The notes under the pieces: generated by a model
Database searches by the model: none
What the model saw: only the letters and a program-made list of their open reading frames with translations
Told to the model about the DNA's origin: nothing
Made by a program: the position numbers and the translations under genes
NCBI GenBank assembly: GCA_013288895.1
Contig: JABDAY010000008.1
Coordinates: 1 to 55,085, forward strand
Length of the DNA: 55,085 nt
DNA from: Chlamydiota bacterium
GTDB taxonomy: Bacteria; Chlamydiota; Chlamydiia; Chlamydiales; Rhabdochlamydiaceae
Direction: 5' to 3'
Shown: positions 44,333-52,983 of the stretch, piece by piece
How the letters are laid out: every line of letters starts with the position of its first letter
How positions within the stretch are numbered: the first letter of the stretch is position 1

Positions 44333-46186
44333 CTAATTTGTGAAATTCTTGGTTTGATAAGCCTGCTGAGGATGTGACGGATGTTCGGGAAACATAAGTT
44401 CCAGGTCTCCAGATTGTACCATTGGTGTTAGATAATAGTTTCGGATATAACGGTGATGTCTTTTTAAAAGGAGGGCAATTTTCCCAGGTTTTATTGGTCT
44501 TTGTGAACATAGAAGTTTAATAATGTTTTTGATGACTTCGGGTGGTGTTCTTTTGGTAATTTTTTGAATTTTTAGGAGTATTTCTTCAGAAAATTCATTA
44601 GAAATGTCTGCTGTATGACCAGCTAACTGGTCAGATAAGCCTGTTGTATGACCAGCTAACTGGTCAGATAAGCCTGTTATACCTGGAGCTAACAATTTTT
44701 TAGTGGGGGCATAGAAAGTAGCATTTCCTCTTCCTTTTTGTTCCAAAAGACCAAGATCTCGTAAACGTCTTAAATGGCTGCTTGCTGTTAAGGTATCTAC
44801 AGCATTGATTGTACGATATTCTGCGTTAGAGATTGAACCCTTTTCCCTGATGATAATTAATGTACGAGCTTCCTCGTCTGTTAAGTTGTGTTCTTTGAAT
44901 GATTGGAGCCACTGGATATCTTGTTTATCAAAGAGATGGTGGGGTAGTAAGGTTAATACAAATAAATTACTAGATCTATCCGACTCAATCAAAGGGACTG
45001 AAAGATTAGCTTTCTTCATTTCGTCTCTCATTGTGCTGATACCAGTTCCTTTTGCTTCGGCATAGTTGATATCTCTAAACACTTGGGAAAGAATCACATT
45101 TCTTGACATAGATCCGGGCAAGCCTAATTGCTCTTGGGGCTTTAAAGAGTACCCGACATTGCGGAATTCTGTCCGGTTTGCATATTTGATGATTTGTAGG
45201 GGACTGGTAACTCGATAATCTTTGTGCATGATTGCATTGACTACGGCTTCCCGAATAACTTTTCGTGGAATGATGGGATTGTCTTTCCTTCTTATTTCGT
45301 CATCTTCTAGGGCAAAGACCTGTGGAATGTCTGTCATGATTTGGTTAATCAGGCGAGGGATGCCTGTAATCAGAGCTTCATTTATTTCGAAGGCTGTATA
45401 ACGTTTTTCTGAATCGGTGATCCATTCTCTGCCCTCTACAAGCATGTAATCGATTTGGTTTCTTAGGGAAAATAAACGGCGAAGAGACATCTGCTTTCCA
45501 AAAAGGAGAATGCCAGCTGCTGTAGGCAAGGTCACACCTTTTTCGGTTTCAATAGCGCGAACCGCTTTTAATAAATCCTCATCGTTATAGTGCAGTTCAG
45601 GGGCATCTCGTTTGATTTTTGCCCTTTCATGACGGTACCACTTAATGGCTTCCGGTTCGAAGTCAGCAAAGGAGGCATTTTCAATATGCGTTTCATCGTA
45701 TTTCTTTTTGGAGCGAAGCTGATAGAGCAAATCTACGTCTTCTCTGGTACAGAGTTGATCTGAAGATCCGATGCGTCTATAAGTTCCCGCATCAACTCCC
45801 TGCTTTCTGATGAAAATAGGCTTTTCGTGAGCGCTAGCCTCACTAATGTAAACCAACAAAACTGTTCCCTGTGGGTGGGGGATTGTTTTGATAGTAGGTC
45901 TGATAGGAATGCTAAATAATTCACGGCATTGCGAGGCAATGTTTTGTTGAATTTGGTCTGGATTAGAAATACCAGTGACAATGTATTTTGGTTCATGATC
46001 GGTTTCATCCCTTGAGATTCCAAGAAGAATGTATCCGCCGCCTAAATCAGGTTCGTTGCTGAAAGCAGAAACTGTTTCGAGGAAGCTTTTCCCAATTCCA
46101 TGCGCAGCAGACTTAGCTTCGATCCGGTCTGTCTCATCGCTATCTTGCAATAAGTTAAAAAGTTCATGAAAATCCATTGAGTCCAT
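44333..46186 (-). CDS. AlbA-type / HATPase_c_4 ATP-binding regulator
   Basis: About 618 residues. The N-terminal AlbA_2 (Schlafen-like) domain contains DETDRIEAKSAAHGIGKSFLETVSAFSN and GGYILLGI. A central HATPase-4-type region carries VIREAVVNAIMHKDYR and RNVILSQVFRDINYAEAKGTGISTM. C-terminal winged helices follow (LTDEEARTLIIIREKGSISNAEYRTI). An 11-residue tandem repeat (GLSDQLAGHTT) lies near residue 520, from a 33-base duplication at 44612-44677. Such proteins are poorly characterised transcription or defence regulators. The start 46186 is preferred because frames farther upstream read through the flanking repeat. Confidence 0.78.
   Translation of the reverse strand: MDSMDFHELFNLLQDSDETDRIEAKSAAHGIGKSFLETVSAFSNEPDLGGGYILLGISRDETDHEPKYIVTGISNPDQIQQNIASQCRELFSIPIRPTIKTIPHPQGTVLLVYISEASAHEKPIFIRKQGVDAGTYRRIGSSDQLCTREDVDLLYQLRSKKKYDETHIENASFADFEPEAIKWYRHERAKIKRDAPELHYNDEDLLKAVRAIETEKGVTLPTAAGILLFGKQMSLRRLFSLRNQIDYMLVEGREWITDSEKRYTAFEINEALITGIPRLINQIMTDIPQVFALEDDEIRRKDNPIIPRKVIREAVVNAIMHKDYRVTSPLQIIKYANRTEFRNVGYSLKPQEQLGLPGSMSRNVILSQVFRDINYAEAKGTGISTMRDEMKKANLSVPLIESDRSSNLFVLTLLPHHLFDKQDIQWLQSFKEHNLTDEEARTLIIIREKGSISNAEYRTINAVDTLTASSHLRRLRDLGLLEQKGRGNATFYAPTKKLLAPGITGLSDQLAGHTTGLSDQLAGHTADISNEFSEEILLKIQKITKRTPPEVIKNIIKLLCSQRPIKPGKIALLLKRHHRYIRNYYLTPMVQSGDLELMFPEHPSHPQQAYQTKNFTN
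44612..44677. repeat. 33-bp perfect tandem duplication within CDS
   Basis: Two identical 33-base units (44612-44644, 44645-44677), each containing GACCAG-CTAA-CTGGTC. They add 11 residues in frame to the AlbA-type protein. Confidence 0.9.
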
Positions 46187-46236
46187 CTTAGGTCCCTCGA
46201 AAAGGAAAATTCTATAAGAACAGGATTTTTTATAAT

Positions 46237-46278
46237 AGGATTTAATTTGTTCTAAAATTCCCCCTTTGTTAAAGACCA
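46237..46278. repeat. 42-bp direct repeat, right copy
   Basis: Perfect copy of 44229-44270, ending 4 bases before the MFS start codon. Distance between corresponding ends is 2008 bases. Confidence 0.9.
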
Positions 46279-46282
46279 ATTC

Positions 46283-47089
46283 ATGAAGTTAACACGCGCT
46301 CAAAGATGGCTTGCTTTGGTGGGCATTTGCGTTCCGATGGCTATACAGCCGTTGAATTGGTCTATCGTTGATACGGCTTTGCCGACCCTTCAAAGAGAAT
46401 TGGGAGCTAGCGTTCTGCAGCTTGCGTGGATGATCAATAGCTTTGGGTTATTGATCTCTATCCTCCTTGTGACAATGGGGCGCCTTGCTGACATTCATGG
46501 AGGGAAAAAATTTTTTGTGGCGGGGGCGATTTTATTAGGCGTTGCCTCTTTAATTGCAGGTTTTGCCGAGCATCCAGGATGGATCATTGCTACCCAAGGA
46601 TTGCAAGGGGTTGCAGGATCGATTTTAATGCCTGTTTCGCAAGCTCTCCTTTCTCATTTGTTTCCTGAAAAAGAAAGAGCTAAGGCAATTGGCATTTGGG
46701 CTGCTGTTTTTGGGATTGCGCTCGGATTAGGTCCTATTCTCGGAGGAGCCATTATCACCTACTTTGGGTGGCGTTGGATATTTTTTATCAATATCCCCTT
46801 AGTTTTAGTCGGTATTTTCTTTACCATCCGTTATGTTACCGAATCAAAGAGTCATAAACATGGAGGAACGATCGACCCTAAAGGAGTGCTTTTACTTGCC
46901 CTTTCAATCGGATCTCTTCTTTTAGGCGTGATGCAAGGGCCAGTGTGGGGATGGAGATCCCTTTTTACAATAGGTCTTTTTGTCCTTTTTGCAATGATAG
47001 CTTTCATGATGGAGTTTGGGTCCTTGCGGCAATTGCATTGCTGGGTATTTTTTCTTCTCTATCCCTCAAAACTTAGATTTTATGTCTAA
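46283..47089 (+). pseudogene. MFS drug:H+ antiporter (DHA2-like), internally deleted
   Basis: 268 residues of a family usually near 450-500. Intact are the first segments with PMAIQPLNWSIVDTALPTLQREL, GRLADIHGGKKFF and the motif C region GPILGGAIITYFGWRWIFFINIP, giving about eight membrane spans. From about 47015 the frame is nonsense (GSLRQLHCW), while another frame reads VWVLAAIALLGIFSSLSLKT to a stop at 47076, a typical last span and tail. So the middle of the gene is missing and the ends were joined out of frame. Unlikely to work as a transporter. Confidence 0.75.
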
Positions 47090-47141
47090 AACTGTCATTT
47101 TTTGACAGTTTCTTGCATAAAAATCGGCAATATAGTATTTT
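47088..47141 (+). promoter_or_regulatory. abiE promoter with inverted-repeat operator
   Basis: AAACTGTCA at 47089-47097 and TGACAGTTT at 47103-47111 form an inverted repeat with a 5-base loop, directly ahead of TTGCAT (47113-47118), a 17-base spacer and TATTTT (47136-47141). A further TGACAGTT half-site lies at 47164-47171. AbiEi antitoxins are known to repress their operon through inverted repeats; the match here is inference. Confidence 0.6.
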
Positions 47142-47187
47142 GATGTTAGAAGCGGCTGAAAAGTGACAGTTAGCTGCAAGGATTTGA

Positions 47188-47820
47188 ATGCAAAAAATAT
47201 TTCTTGAAATTTTGATAAATTGGCCAAAACCTTATATTTCTGGAGTTGATTTACGCCTTATTTTGGATAAATCCACGAACTCCCGTCAGGCTATTATTAA
47301 AAGGGCCATTCGACAAGGCTATCTTGCTCCCATTCGGAGAGATCTTTATTTGATTAAAGACTCAAAAAGGTCTCCTCTTAATTCTTTCGAAATTGCCCCG
47401 ATTATCTATGGCCCTTCTTATGTAAGTTTTGAATCAGCATTAAGCTATCATGGATGGATTCCTGAAGCTGTTAGAACAACAACCTGCGCGTCTGTGAAAA
47501 GAGCTAAAGAATTCGAGACACCTGTTGGTATTTTTTCCTACGAACATATTCCCATTAAGGCGTTTTCATTTGGAGTGAATCAGTATCAACAAGACTCCTT
47601 AACTTTGTTTATTGCTTCTCCGGTGAAGGCCCTGGCTGATATTATCTATACCAGAGGGCGTGTCTGGGAATCTGTTAATGACCTTTCCCAAGATCTTCGT
47701 ATAGAAGTTGAAAGCTTTCAAAACTGTGATAGAAAAGTACTTGCTCTCCTTATCGAAAATTACCCCAGTCCTAGGGTAAAAAATGTGCTTAATATTTTGT
47801 TAAATGGATTGAACATATGA
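47188..47820 (+). CDS. abiEi: AbiEi-like type IV antitoxin
   Basis: 210 residues. An N-terminal winged helix-like region (GVDLRLILDKSTNSRQAIIKRAIRQGYLAPIRRDLYLI) followed by the antitoxin domain (ISP-type YVSFESALSYHGWIPEAVRTTT, then IKAFSFGVNQYQQ and SPVKALADIIYTRGR) matches AbiEi proteins. Overlaps abiEii by 4 bases (ATGA). AAGGA precedes the start. Binds operator DNA and neutralises AbiEii. Confidence 0.8.
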   Translation: MQKIFLEILINWPKPYISGVDLRLILDKSTNSRQAIIKRAIRQGYLAPIRRDLYLIKDSKRSPLNSFEIAPIIYGPSYVSFESALSYHGWIPEAVRTTTCASVKRAKEFETPVGIFSYEHIPIKAFSFGVNQYQQDSLTLFIASPVKALADIIYTRGRVWESVNDLSQDLRIEVESFQNCDRKVLALLIENYPSPRVKNVLNILLNGLNI

Positions 47821-48677
47821 CCATCACGATTATTCAAGACCGGCTTAAAAGCTATCAAGCTCTTTCTAAACAAGAAGAACTCAGTGCCTTAAAAGAGATC
47901 TATCAAGAAATTGCTTTGGCTGGATTAGCAAGAAGTGATTTTTTCAAGTTAGCTGCTTTCCAAGGAGGAACTGCGCTTAGAATTGTTCATCAGTTAAAAA
48001 GATTTTCCGAAGACCTAGACTTTGTTCTTTTAAAGCCGTCAGAATCATTTCAATGGCAATCCTATCTTAAGGCTATTGAGTTGGAATTCAATTCCTTCGG
48101 TGTAAATCTAGAAGTTAAAGAGCGTGTTGATGCTAAAGGAGTTATAAAAACAGCATTTCTAAAAGAAGATTCCTTTGCTAGAATTCTTGAATTAACCTAT
48201 GACAGACTGCCTTCAGTTGAGCAAAAAATCACAATTAAATTGGAGATTGATACGTTTCCTCCTGAAGGATCGAATTTTGAAAGTGTATTTTTAATTTATC
48301 CCTATCCATTTTCTATTCTGACACAAGATTTACCAAGTTTATTTGCGAGCAAATGTCATGCTTTACTTTGTAGAAAATATGAAAAAGGGCGTGATTGGTT
48401 TGATTTTCTTTGGTATTTATCAAAAAAGACGCCAATCAACTATCTTTTACTTAAAAATGCATTGTATCAATCTGGACCCTATAAGGGACAAGATATCCCT
48501 TATAGTAAGAACTGGTTGTGCAAAGAATTTGAAAAAAAAATCGGAGCAATGGATTGGAAGGCTGCCAAACGTGATGTAGAAAATTTCCTTCAGCCAGCGG
48601 AGAGAAAGTTTGTTGAAAATTGGAATAAGGACTTATTTCAACAACAAATTGGAAAATTAGATTTGGAGAATTTATGA
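47817..48677 (+). CDS. abiEii: AbiEii nucleotidyltransferase toxin
   Basis: 286 residues. The nucleotidyltransferase signature GGTALRIVHQL...RFSEDLDFVLL (about residues 50-75) with its paired acidic residues, then IKLEIDTFPP, and a later KCHALLCRKYEKGRDWFDFLWYLSKK are typical of AbiEii/AbiGii toxins. Full length for the family. Such pairs give phage abortive infection in lactococci; whether this one does is unknown. Its TGA overlaps the next gene's ATG by 4 bases. Confidence 0.85.
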   Translation: MTITIIQDRLKSYQALSKQEELSALKEIYQEIALAGLARSDFFKLAAFQGGTALRIVHQLKRFSEDLDFVLLKPSESFQWQSYLKAIELEFNSFGVNLEVKERVDAKGVIKTAFLKEDSFARILELTYDRLPSVEQKITIKLEIDTFPPEGSNFESVFLIYPYPFSILTQDLPSLFASKCHALLCRKYEKGRDWFDFLWYLSKKTPINYLLLKNALYQSGPYKGQDIPYSKNWLCKEFEKKIGAMDWKAAKRDVENFLQPAERKFVENWNKDLFQQQIGKLDLENL

Positions 48678-49000
48678 TCAAATTACTTCTGTTAAGTCTG
48701 GTATTATGCCAAGTGGCTCTTTATTCGAGCCATATCGAAAAAGATGTTTCTTCCTATGGCTTTAGGAAAATTAGCCATTCACCTGAGATCTATGAGTGTG
48801 ACTGTTTTTTAACGGATGCTGAGTGTGATAGCATTATTGAAGAGGCAAGACCAAAACTCACTAGAAGCACAGTAATTGATAACCATTCTTCAAAAGAGCT
48901 CCTCGATACAAGACGGACAAGTTTGGGAACGTTTCTTTCAAACATACCTTTGGTTAAGAGCGGAAGAATTCCATTAGACACTTGCGTAATTTGGTCATAA
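48674..49000 (+). pseudogene. Prolyl 4-hydroxylase-like fragment
   Basis: 108 residues. A signal peptide (LLLLSLVLCQVALYSS) precedes HSPEIYECDCFLTDAECDSIIEEARPKLTRSTVIDN and DTRRTSLGTF, the N-terminal part of P4H-like 2-oxoglutarate/Fe(II) oxygenases. The catalytic H-x-D ... H and K residues are missing: the frame ends after about 25 unmatched residues that might come from the lost 3' end. Coupled to abiEii by ATGA, and overlaps the convergent acetyltransferase by 6 bases. Confidence 0.65.
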
Positions 49001-49654
49001 TTTTTTGGTCCAAAATACCATCGGATGAGGAGATTCAGTTTCGTTGTCGATTTCTTTCCAGGAAAATTGAGTGACTAAATGTGGGCGCTTAACGAACTCT
49101 CTTTTTGTCCAAAATTTATCCAAACAAAAATAGTCACTTGTACGCCTTGGATCATCTTTCGGAGAAACAATTTCGCAAAATGCGATTTCTTGATGGGCTG
49201 TATTTTCTCTAACAAATTGCTCAAAAAGAGTGTACATCTGCACCCCAATCCCTTGACCTCTGTATTCTTTTAAAAGGACAATTTCTCCTAGATAAAAAAT
49301 CTTTTCCATAGGGAGATTTTCTTTTAGAAAACAATCTCTGCACTCCTCAAATGCTTCATTAAGAGGTAGTCCCGTGATCGCCCCAATAATCCGCTCTCCA
49401 TCTTTAGCAACGACCCAAACGCTATTTTTTGATATTAGATATTGGTTGAGATAATTTCTTTCACCTTCCATCGTCCCTTCAAAGAGGTAGGGGTATCCTC
49501 GAAAAACATTTATTTCGACAGATGCCAGTTCATCAATATGAGCAGGTAGCTCCTCTTCTTGCCAAATGCTATAATCATAGGCGATTAAGGGGGTTGCCGC
49601 AAAAATGAATAAGTAGGTCAATAGGTGATAAAATTTATCCATATGTTTTTTCAT
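48995..49654 (-). CDS. Exported GNAT acetyltransferase
   Basis: 219 residues. A hydrophobic leader (LLTYLFIFAATPLIA) suggests Sec export. The GNAT core is clear: WVVAKDGERIIGAITGLPL, EIVLLKEYRGQGIGVQMY (acetyl-CoA loop RGQGIG) and a later DYFCLDKFWTKREFV. AAGGAAAT lies ahead of the ATG at 49654. GNAT enzymes normally act in the cytoplasm where acetyl-CoA is found, so if exported it may act in the host cell. Substrate unknown. Confidence 0.75.
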   Translation of the reverse strand: MKKHMDKFYHLLTYLFIFAATPLIAYDYSIWQEEELPAHIDELASVEINVFRGYPYLFEGTMEGERNYLNQYLISKNSVWVVAKDGERIIGAITGLPLNEAFEECRDCFLKENLPMEKIFYLGEIVLLKEYRGQGIGVQMYTLFEQFVRENTAHQEIAFCEIVSPKDDPRRTSDYFCLDKFWTKREFVKRPHLVTQFSWKEIDNETESPHPMVFWTKKL

Positions 49655-49679
49655 TTTATTTCCTTATATCATAGTTATC

Positions 49680-50750
49680 TTATAGAGTATTATTAAAGCA
49701 TTTTTCTGCATTATTTAAGAGCATGTTGAGCGTTTCGGGAACGGTTTCTCTTGTTTCTTCTCCTTTTTCATATATTCCACCTAAAATAACCCTATCATGC
49801 CATGCGTAGATGGAAACCCAAATTCCCTTGCCTTCGGGAACGTTTTGATAAAGGACATAGTCAATGTTCTCTTGCGGTGCAAAATAGATCATTTGTCCAC
49901 GGACGGGGATAAATTCTTTATCGTTAAAAAGCTCTCTTGAACCGATGCTTGTGCAGTTAATAATGATGGGCTGGTCTAATTGGAGAAGTTCTTCTTTATT
50001 GTGAAAGTGGTGTGTATGAAATAAGGCGCCTTTATTTGTAACTTTCTCCTTTAAATCTTGCATGAACAGGTTTCCATCGATAGCAATTTCCCGGATTTTT
50101 TTACCAGTTTTCGTTATGCCGTTATCAAAATGGGCGATAACGGGTTCTCCTAACCCTTTTGTCTTGATTGCTCCTTCAGAAGTTCCTGTTCTAAAGCTAT
50201 AGGAATCGACCCATCGAATTCCGGCAAACTCATGAGAGGCAAACCTTTCATGAGAGGTGGCCAGCATCCTTTCGATCCGTTTTTTCTTTACTTGGGAAAC
50301 ATCATCTGGAAGAACCATAGGACTCCAAATTCCTGCAGCAACGTGGGAGGTAAGATTTTCCCAAGCATCGGCGTAAATATGCACTTCATAGCCCATCTGC
50401 AATAGATCGTAAGCCGTAGCCAGGCCAATAACGCCTCCGCCTAAAACTGCAACAGTTCCCTCTTTATGATTCAACAAATCAGTTACCTCTTTTGCTCCCC
50501 CAAGAGAAAGTGTTAGTCCCGATCCCCCATAACCGTAGTTATGGATAACAAGCTTTTCTCCTAACATTTCTGCTTCTATGCGCACTCCCGTTTTTCTACA
50601 GGGGCGGATGCCCACGTTAGTGCCTATGATGTTTTCCCGTTTAAGATTAGGGACGGCAAGATGAACCTCTTCTTGTGCTTGGAGGAAGTTTAAGCAAAAT
50701 ACAGATAATAGGAGGCAAAATTTAGACATTAGAGCTCTTAGTGTTTTCAT
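49680..50750 (-). CDS. Circularly permuted D-amino-acid-oxidase-like flavoprotein, exported
   Basis: 356 residues with a signal peptide (FCLLLSVFCLNFLQA). Unlike ordinary DAAO, the motif block of the C-terminus comes first: NVGIRPCRKTGVRIE (residues 46-59) and VIHNYGYGGSGLTLSLG (68-84). The FAD-binding fold follows: VAVLGGGVIGLATAYDLLQMGYEVHIYAD (100-128), then VAAGIWSP, IIINCTSIGSRELF, VRGQMIYF and VILGGIY at the end. So the protein equals DAAO cut ahead of its C-terminal motif, with the ends exchanged. All parts expected for FAD and substrate (RP-R, HNYGHGG) are present, so activity is plausible. Substrate unknown. Confidence 0.8.
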   Translation of the reverse strand: MKTLRALMSKFCLLLSVFCLNFLQAQEEVHLAVPNLKRENIIGTNVGIRPCRKTGVRIEAEMLGEKLVIHNYGYGGSGLTLSLGGAKEVTDLLNHKEGTVAVLGGGVIGLATAYDLLQMGYEVHIYADAWENLTSHVAAGIWSPMVLPDDVSQVKKKRIERMLATSHERFASHEFAGIRWVDSYSFRTGTSEGAIKTKGLGEPVIAHFDNGITKTGKKIREIAIDGNLFMQDLKEKVTNKGALFHTHHFHNKEELLQLDQPIIINCTSIGSRELFNDKEFIPVRGQMIYFAPQENIDYVLYQNVPEGKGIWVSIYAWHDRVILGGIYEKGEETRETVPETLNMLLNNAEKCFNNTL

Positions 50751-50900
50751 TTCTCGAGCAATTCTATAGAATGAAGGAGATTATTTCTAGAGGAATTTGA
50801 CAATCGATGGCTGTCTACGGCAGGGATCCCCATGGCTGTGATTACCAGATGTATGGGGTGCTCTAGTTAAAATTTTTTTTAATTAAATAAATTTTTATTA

Positions 50901-50929
50901 TTGAATAAAAATAACTATTATTATATAAT
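50901..50929 (+). promoter_or_regulatory. Promoter of the metallopeptidase-like gene, leaderless geometry
   Basis: TTGAAT at 50901-50906, 17 bases, TATAAT at 50924-50929. The ATG at 50936 begins only 7 bases after the -10 element, so transcription would start at or near the start codon. No ribosome binding site is visible. Confidence 0.6.
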
Positions 50930-50935
50930 ATTTGT

Positions 50936-52948
50936 ATGGCTAATATTAATTTTTGTAATAACTCTATAACTACATGTGCTGGGTTAATTGCGGAATATGC
51001 AGATGAGTCCTGTGAAGAAGTGGTCAAAGAAGCTCTTCAAGAAAATTTCAGAGAGTTAACTGAGGCTGAAAATTTCATAAATAAATTATTTAAGAATGGG
51101 GTAGTTGTTTGTAATGAGGATAAGCATTTTGTTGAACAATTGCTCCATATTTTAGTCGATATTGCAAGCAACCCTTTTGAGAGAGAATTTTTGCAAAACC
51201 TAGCTCTTGAACTTAAGAAAAAAGGACTCTCCCCCCTTTTTTTCGGAAAAGGATCAGAGCCTAATCCTTTTGGGATATCACTTTTTGGGTTAGGACAAGG
51301 CTCTTGTGCGGGGGAGATTAGTTTTTTGGCGCGCACATTTCATGTCAATCTTCTGTTGACACCCAGAGTGTATGCACCCTTAAGAGATTCTAAGGGAAAA
51401 GATTTATTAGAGCCTCTTCCTTATCGTCGTGTTCTTATTCATGAGCTTATCCATATTTTCCATATGGTCACGGGAAATCATGAGCATTATGTAAAACTTC
51501 CTGAAATAAGGCGTTGGACAAATGGCTTGGAACAAATGGCAATTACAGGCAAAGGGGGAAACTATGTCGAAAAATACACTGAAAATAGTTTTGCGCAAAA
51601 TCGTGGAGAGAAAGAAAGGGTTGCCCATCCAGGTGATCAAGGACCCATGCAGGACGTATTTGCAACCGCTTTACATTTGGGTATGGCAGATGATTTTATA
51701 GACAAATGGGAAATAGAGGAGATTAATTTTCAAATAAAGATCGAAATGTTAGCTTCAGCTCTTAAAGAAGAGGGGATTTTCATTGAGAGTCCAGCATTAC
51801 TAAGTCTTGCTCAAGAATTCAAAACCAAAGCCAAATATATGGAAGCAAAAGGCGCTGTCGATATCTCAGAGCTTCCATTTTTTAGATTTAAGGTTGTTTG
51901 GATGCACCCGCCTATTTTTGAAGGGACGGAGGATAATAAAGTAACCTGTTTCAAGAGGCTCATAGGGGCTTTAAGGGGATGTGGCTATGACAACAAAGCC
52001 CGTGAATTAGAGAGAGCCTTTTTTCCTACTTCTGCCCACAGACGAGGAGCAGATGAAATTTCGTCTTTAATTGCTTCTTATAGCGGTGGACAGCCAGGTG
52101 TGCGATTAGAAGTAAAAAAAAAATGGGATCAAGAATGTGCTGCTGAAGAATTTGTTAGCGGGATTATAGGTGATTCTGTCTTTGTGTCACCAGTGGTTCC
52201 TCTATTGGTTGATATTGCACGTACGCACATAGGAAGAGAATTTTTAAGTGCCTACGCAAGTCAGGTTAAGACATTTGATGTAGATGTAGATCTTCATCAA
52301 GAAATGACCCTTTTTAAAGATGAAGGAGATCTAGTTTTCATCACCCCTTTTAGCATGAAGCAAAAATTGATTGCAAAAATGTTAAAGGTCTATCCCGGAA
52401 AGGAATTTACAGAAAAACAATTAATGGGGAGTGGGGAGGAAAGACTTGAAACTCAACATAAGATTCCAGGAAATTATTCTGAACTTAGCCCTATAGAACA
52501 ATTGCGTATCGCCTTTAAAGTAGGTGCGAATGGAACTGTAATGCACAGGTTTTATGGTGGTTTTCTTATCAAAAGGCTTATAAATGAAACCCCTTTGACT
52601 TCTTCATTTTCTGAAGCTGAGAAAAAAAAGAAGTTTCAGACGTTTCAAGAAGATGATCCTTATGTAGATTATACTCTTGATCTTTCTCTTATTGATCAAA
52701 TGACAGATGAGGAAGTATTCGCAAATGTGCATCATCTTGATGGTGAAGATTCTGGAAGCAGAAGGCTTTTGATTTCTCTTGTTATTGAAAAATATTTGAA
52801 AGAAACGAATAATCCTCAGCGTATAGAGAGATTAAATGTATTGAAAGCAGAAAGGGATAAGAAGTTAGATGATCTATCGAAAGGATTTAAAGAAATAAGA
52901 ATACAAATGGCCCAACTACTTGCTTCTCTTGGTATCCCTAGAGAGTAG
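50936..52948 (+). CDS. Large HExxH zinc-peptidase-like protein with internal duplication
   Basis: 670 residues. LIHELIHIFHMVTG gives the zinc motif H169-E-L-I-H173, and WTNGLEQMAITG places an Glu (about residue 199) as likely third ligand, followed by TENSFAQNRGEKER. This resembles family M91 (NleD-like effector proteases). Around residue 375 the protein restarts in a similar way: the N-terminal LLHILVDIASNPFEREFLQNLA parallels VPLLVDIARTHIGREFLSAYAS about residue 420, but without the zinc motif. No signal peptide; type III secretion would be the route if it is an effector. Function is inference. Confidence 0.7.
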   Translation: MANINFCNNSITTCAGLIAEYADESCEEVVKEALQENFRELTEAENFINKLFKNGVVVCNEDKHFVEQLLHILVDIASNPFEREFLQNLALELKKKGLSPLFFGKGSEPNPFGISLFGLGQGSCAGEISFLARTFHVNLLLTPRVYAPLRDSKGKDLLEPLPYRRVLIHELIHIFHMVTGNHEHYVKLPEIRRWTNGLEQMAITGKGGNYVEKYTENSFAQNRGEKERVAHPGDQGPMQDVFATALHLGMADDFIDKWEIEEINFQIKIEMLASALKEEGIFIESPALLSLAQEFKTKAKYMEAKGAVDISELPFFRFKVVWMHPPIFEGTEDNKVTCFKRLIGALRGCGYDNKARELERAFFPTSAHRRGADEISSLIASYSGGQPGVRLEVKKKWDQECAAEEFVSGIIGDSVFVSPVVPLLVDIARTHIGREFLSAYASQVKTFDVDVDLHQEMTLFKDEGDLVFITPFSMKQKLIAKMLKVYPGKEFTEKQLMGSGEERLETQHKIPGNYSELSPIEQLRIAFKVGANGTVMHRFYGGFLIKRLINETPLTSSFSEAEKKKKFQTFQEDDPYVDYTLDLSLIDQMTDEEVFANVHHLDGEDSGSRRLLISLVIEKYLKETNNPQRIERLNVLKAERDKKLDDLSKGFKEIRIQMAQLLASLGIPRE

Positions 52949-52983
52949 GGAGGAGAAATTATTTCTAGAGAATATTGATATTC

